Positions 61,837 through 64,000 of a DNA stretch of 64,000 nt are shown here, in pieces. Where the stretch lies: assembly GCF_016802725.1 (NCBI RefSeq), contig NC_052665.1, forward strand, positions 7,874,001-7,938,000, read 5' to 3'. The DNA comes from Solenopsis invicta. Lineage: Eukaryota > Arthropoda > Insecta > Hymenoptera > Formicidae. Position 1 is the stretch's first letter, and every line of letters begins with the position of its first letter. Position numbers and translations under genes: made by a program. The notes beneath the pieces are model-generated. The model searched no databases and was not told where the DNA came from. It saw only the letters and a list, made by a program, of their open reading frames with translations.

Positions 61837-64000
61837 CTGCAATCAAATTATTTGCGGGAGTCAGAGATTAGCGTGTAATCCGGGACACCGTCTTCGGTCT
61901 CTCTTATCGAGACGTGAAGCCGCCTGTGAATTCAGTTAAAAATGTGTTACATCTATCTTTTTTAAATAATGAAAAAATTACCGATTGTTCTACAGATTAC
62001 GTTTGAAAGTAATACAAAACAAAATTGGCTTCAATTTTCTACCCGGAATAAAAATTATTTTAATGAGAAAGAAATGTGCGCTAATGGAAATGAGAGGTTT
62101 CCTATAAAAAAAAAATAACAAAACACTAAACAAGTAAAAGTTAAATTTTCAGGAAACAAAAAAACTTTATTTTACAAGCTGTTCACTATATAGATATGAT
62201 AATTTTTCTCCGGAAATATAATACGTACAAGAACAAAGTTGTATGTTTTAATTAATATTTTGTAAATCCATTAAAAAAAAAAAAAAAAATAACATCTGAA
62301 TTTGTTTGATTCTTGAAGGAATATTATATTTGTTGAATATTTAGCTCATATTTTTTAAATTTATCTTTTTTTATAAGATTAATAATGACAAAAGGAAAAA
62401 GGAAATATTATTAAAAATATAAAGATTATTATTTTAAAAAAACCTTAAAAAATAAAAAAAAAACAAATTTCTAGATATGTTTGGTTCTTGGCGACAATTT
62501 TACCTTTATTTATAGTTTTCTGCTTTTCTATTTGAGTCTTATCGGCACAAAATTGTTTACGACGTGATGTTACTGGTGAATAATTTGGCGCTGTAACCCA
62601 GATTTTTTTAAAAATGGACTTGTTTGGTAGAAAACCTTTCAAAACATGGATGTTGAGAAATAACGACAAAAATCTTAATTTTTTAATATAAACAATATTT
62701 CAAATATTCAAGATGATTTATACAAAAATTTCATTACGATACGAAAATTAGTTGTTCTGGAAATCAAATTTATATATTTATTTATAAAACAACTAAGCTT
62801 AGAACCATAATAAAATGTTACATAAATCATCTTGAATACGTAAAGTAGTTATACGAAACAATTAAAAGTTTCGTCATTACTTTTTAAATTTTGGTTAAAT
62901 TACAACAATAAAAAAATAATTAATAAAATAACCTACAAAAATGTATTGTCTAATATAATACTATAAATCAAACTTTCACATATATATTTAGTTCATTTAA
63001 AGTATAAATATTAATATGCATTTGTAAAAATTATGTGTAATATATTTTTTAAAAAGAAGATAATTGTTTATAGTAGGAATTGGTTTAACACATTTAAATT
63101 AAGAAATAGCAAATAACGATCTTAGTGCTCATTTTCTATGTGACTTTATATACATTTTAGTTCTCAGTTTTGAAACACAGTTTTTAAATTAAACCAAAAT
63201 AGTAAAATCACAATATTAAATTGATAATCAATTCAATAATACTAATACTTTGGTCATTTCTTGATTTAAATGTATTACACACTTCATATAGGTCTTATAC
63301 GTTAATTGGTTGAACATTTCCGAGTCCTGTTTCGATTCTCAAACGTAATCCGATTCGTTGTAACAAAGTTCTTCGAAAAGATAGCGTAATACGTATGTAT
63401 ATGTATCCTGGAAGGAACACGAGTTGGTTTAGACAGGGAGCAAACGGATTTATCGAACAATTCACTGCTCTAAAACTGACAAACGCATAATCAAAATTAA
63501 TTAAGCTCCATTATTGAAGAATTTACAACGCTCTGCGTGGATTTAACTGCGTCTAGTATATGACAGTGCGATACACAATGCGGCGGTTTACTCTGCTAAC
63601 AAGGAGGTACAGCGCTTCACTATATGAATTATTAGAATTGCTCTATTTAATTAAACTTTCTACACTTTAACTTTTCTACGTGTGAAAGCGTAATGAGGAA
63701 AGTCCACGTATACACAATAATTTTATATTTTTTTTTCTAATAAAATGCCAAGTCACGTTTCAATTTCACATGTCATCATTTTTAATGTGTTCTTACGTTT
63801 CACGTGCGTCGGTTCTTCGACGTTTGCATGACAGAAAGATATTATTCATGAGCGAGATCGCGATACTTTTTTAATGAGAAGAACTCGCGATTAATATCAC
63901 GATTATTGCGGATAATAATCGTACGTTAATGAGAAGTGTATATTAAATTCCCCTTTTAAGGGGAAAAAGACCTTTCTCTTTCTCTCAATCTCGTACACAA
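61837..64000. other. Probable intron of the icarapin-like gene
   Basis: AT-rich with an A-run at 62272-62289. No exon matching the rest of icarapin is visible. An open frame at 62445-62669 (-) contains a string (APNYSPVTSRRKQFCADKTQ) that is less AT-driven than its surroundings, but I cannot assign it and it lacks convincing splice sites. Confidence 0.45.

Noticed and set aside
62445..62669. Minus-strand frame as a possible earlier exon of the icarapin-like gene
   Set aside because: No similarity to the known upstream part of icarapin and no convincing donor or acceptor; left as intron.
1..64000. CRISPR arrays, bacterial operons, rRNA or tRNA genes
   Set aside because: Sequence is clearly eukaryotic; no regularly spaced direct repeats, and no tRNA B-box (ggttcgaatcc type) or rRNA segments were noticed.

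Overview
This window is animal nuclear DNA, most likely from a hymenopteran insect and probably an ant. It is AT-rich with scattered CpG-rich islands, its genes carry short GT/AG introns, and the intergenic and large-intron space is packed with short inverted-repeat transposon remnants. The right edge carries the last exon of an icarapin-like gene, a secreted protein family first described from honeybee venom. The protein matches below come from recognising conserved blocks by eye; no search was run.

Layout, left to right. (1) 3-2803 (+): the 3' part of a large low-complexity nuclear protein that I could not name, ending in an exon built on a compound trinucleotide tract. (2) 2804-9462: its probable 3' UTR plus intergenic DNA, with five fold-back elements crowded into 8.08-9.28 kb. 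(3) 9463-11400 (+): PNO1, a 40S ribosome assembly factor, with two paired hairpins in its introns. (4) 11637-13421 (-): EIPR1/TSSC1, a WD40 vesicle-trafficking factor, tail-to-tail with PNO1. (5) 14.44-15.17 kb: a CpG-rich island ending in a good splice donor, possibly the first exon and promoter of (6). (6) 35830-41858 (+): a FAM110-family gene, preceded by about 20 kb of probable intron holding many MITEs, including one hAT-type element with a recognisable target duplication. (7) 41859-47344: probable long 3' UTR and intergenic DNA. (8) 47371-54440 (+): Tango1, the ER-exit-site cargo receptor, in 17 constitutive coding exons plus a possible 42-nt cassette exon and a possible alternative last exon. 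(9) 55511-57726 (-): syntaxin 5, tail-to-tail with Tango1. (10) 61582-61836 (-): the last exon of an icarapin-like gene whose other exons lie to the right.

Three of the complete genes (EIPR1, Tango1, syntaxin 5) serve membrane traffic. Tango1 and syntaxin 5 both act at the ER-to-Golgi step. PNO1 works in ribosome assembly and FAM110 proteins are associated with centrosomes. All exon boundaries were derived by hand from GT/AG sites and unbroken reading phase; each complete gene closes to a full-length protein of the expected size. The points most worth a second look are the paired hairpins around PNO1 exon 2, the Tango1 cassette exon and overlapping uORF, the two-start arrangement of syntaxin 5, and the ambiguous reading frame in the first gene.
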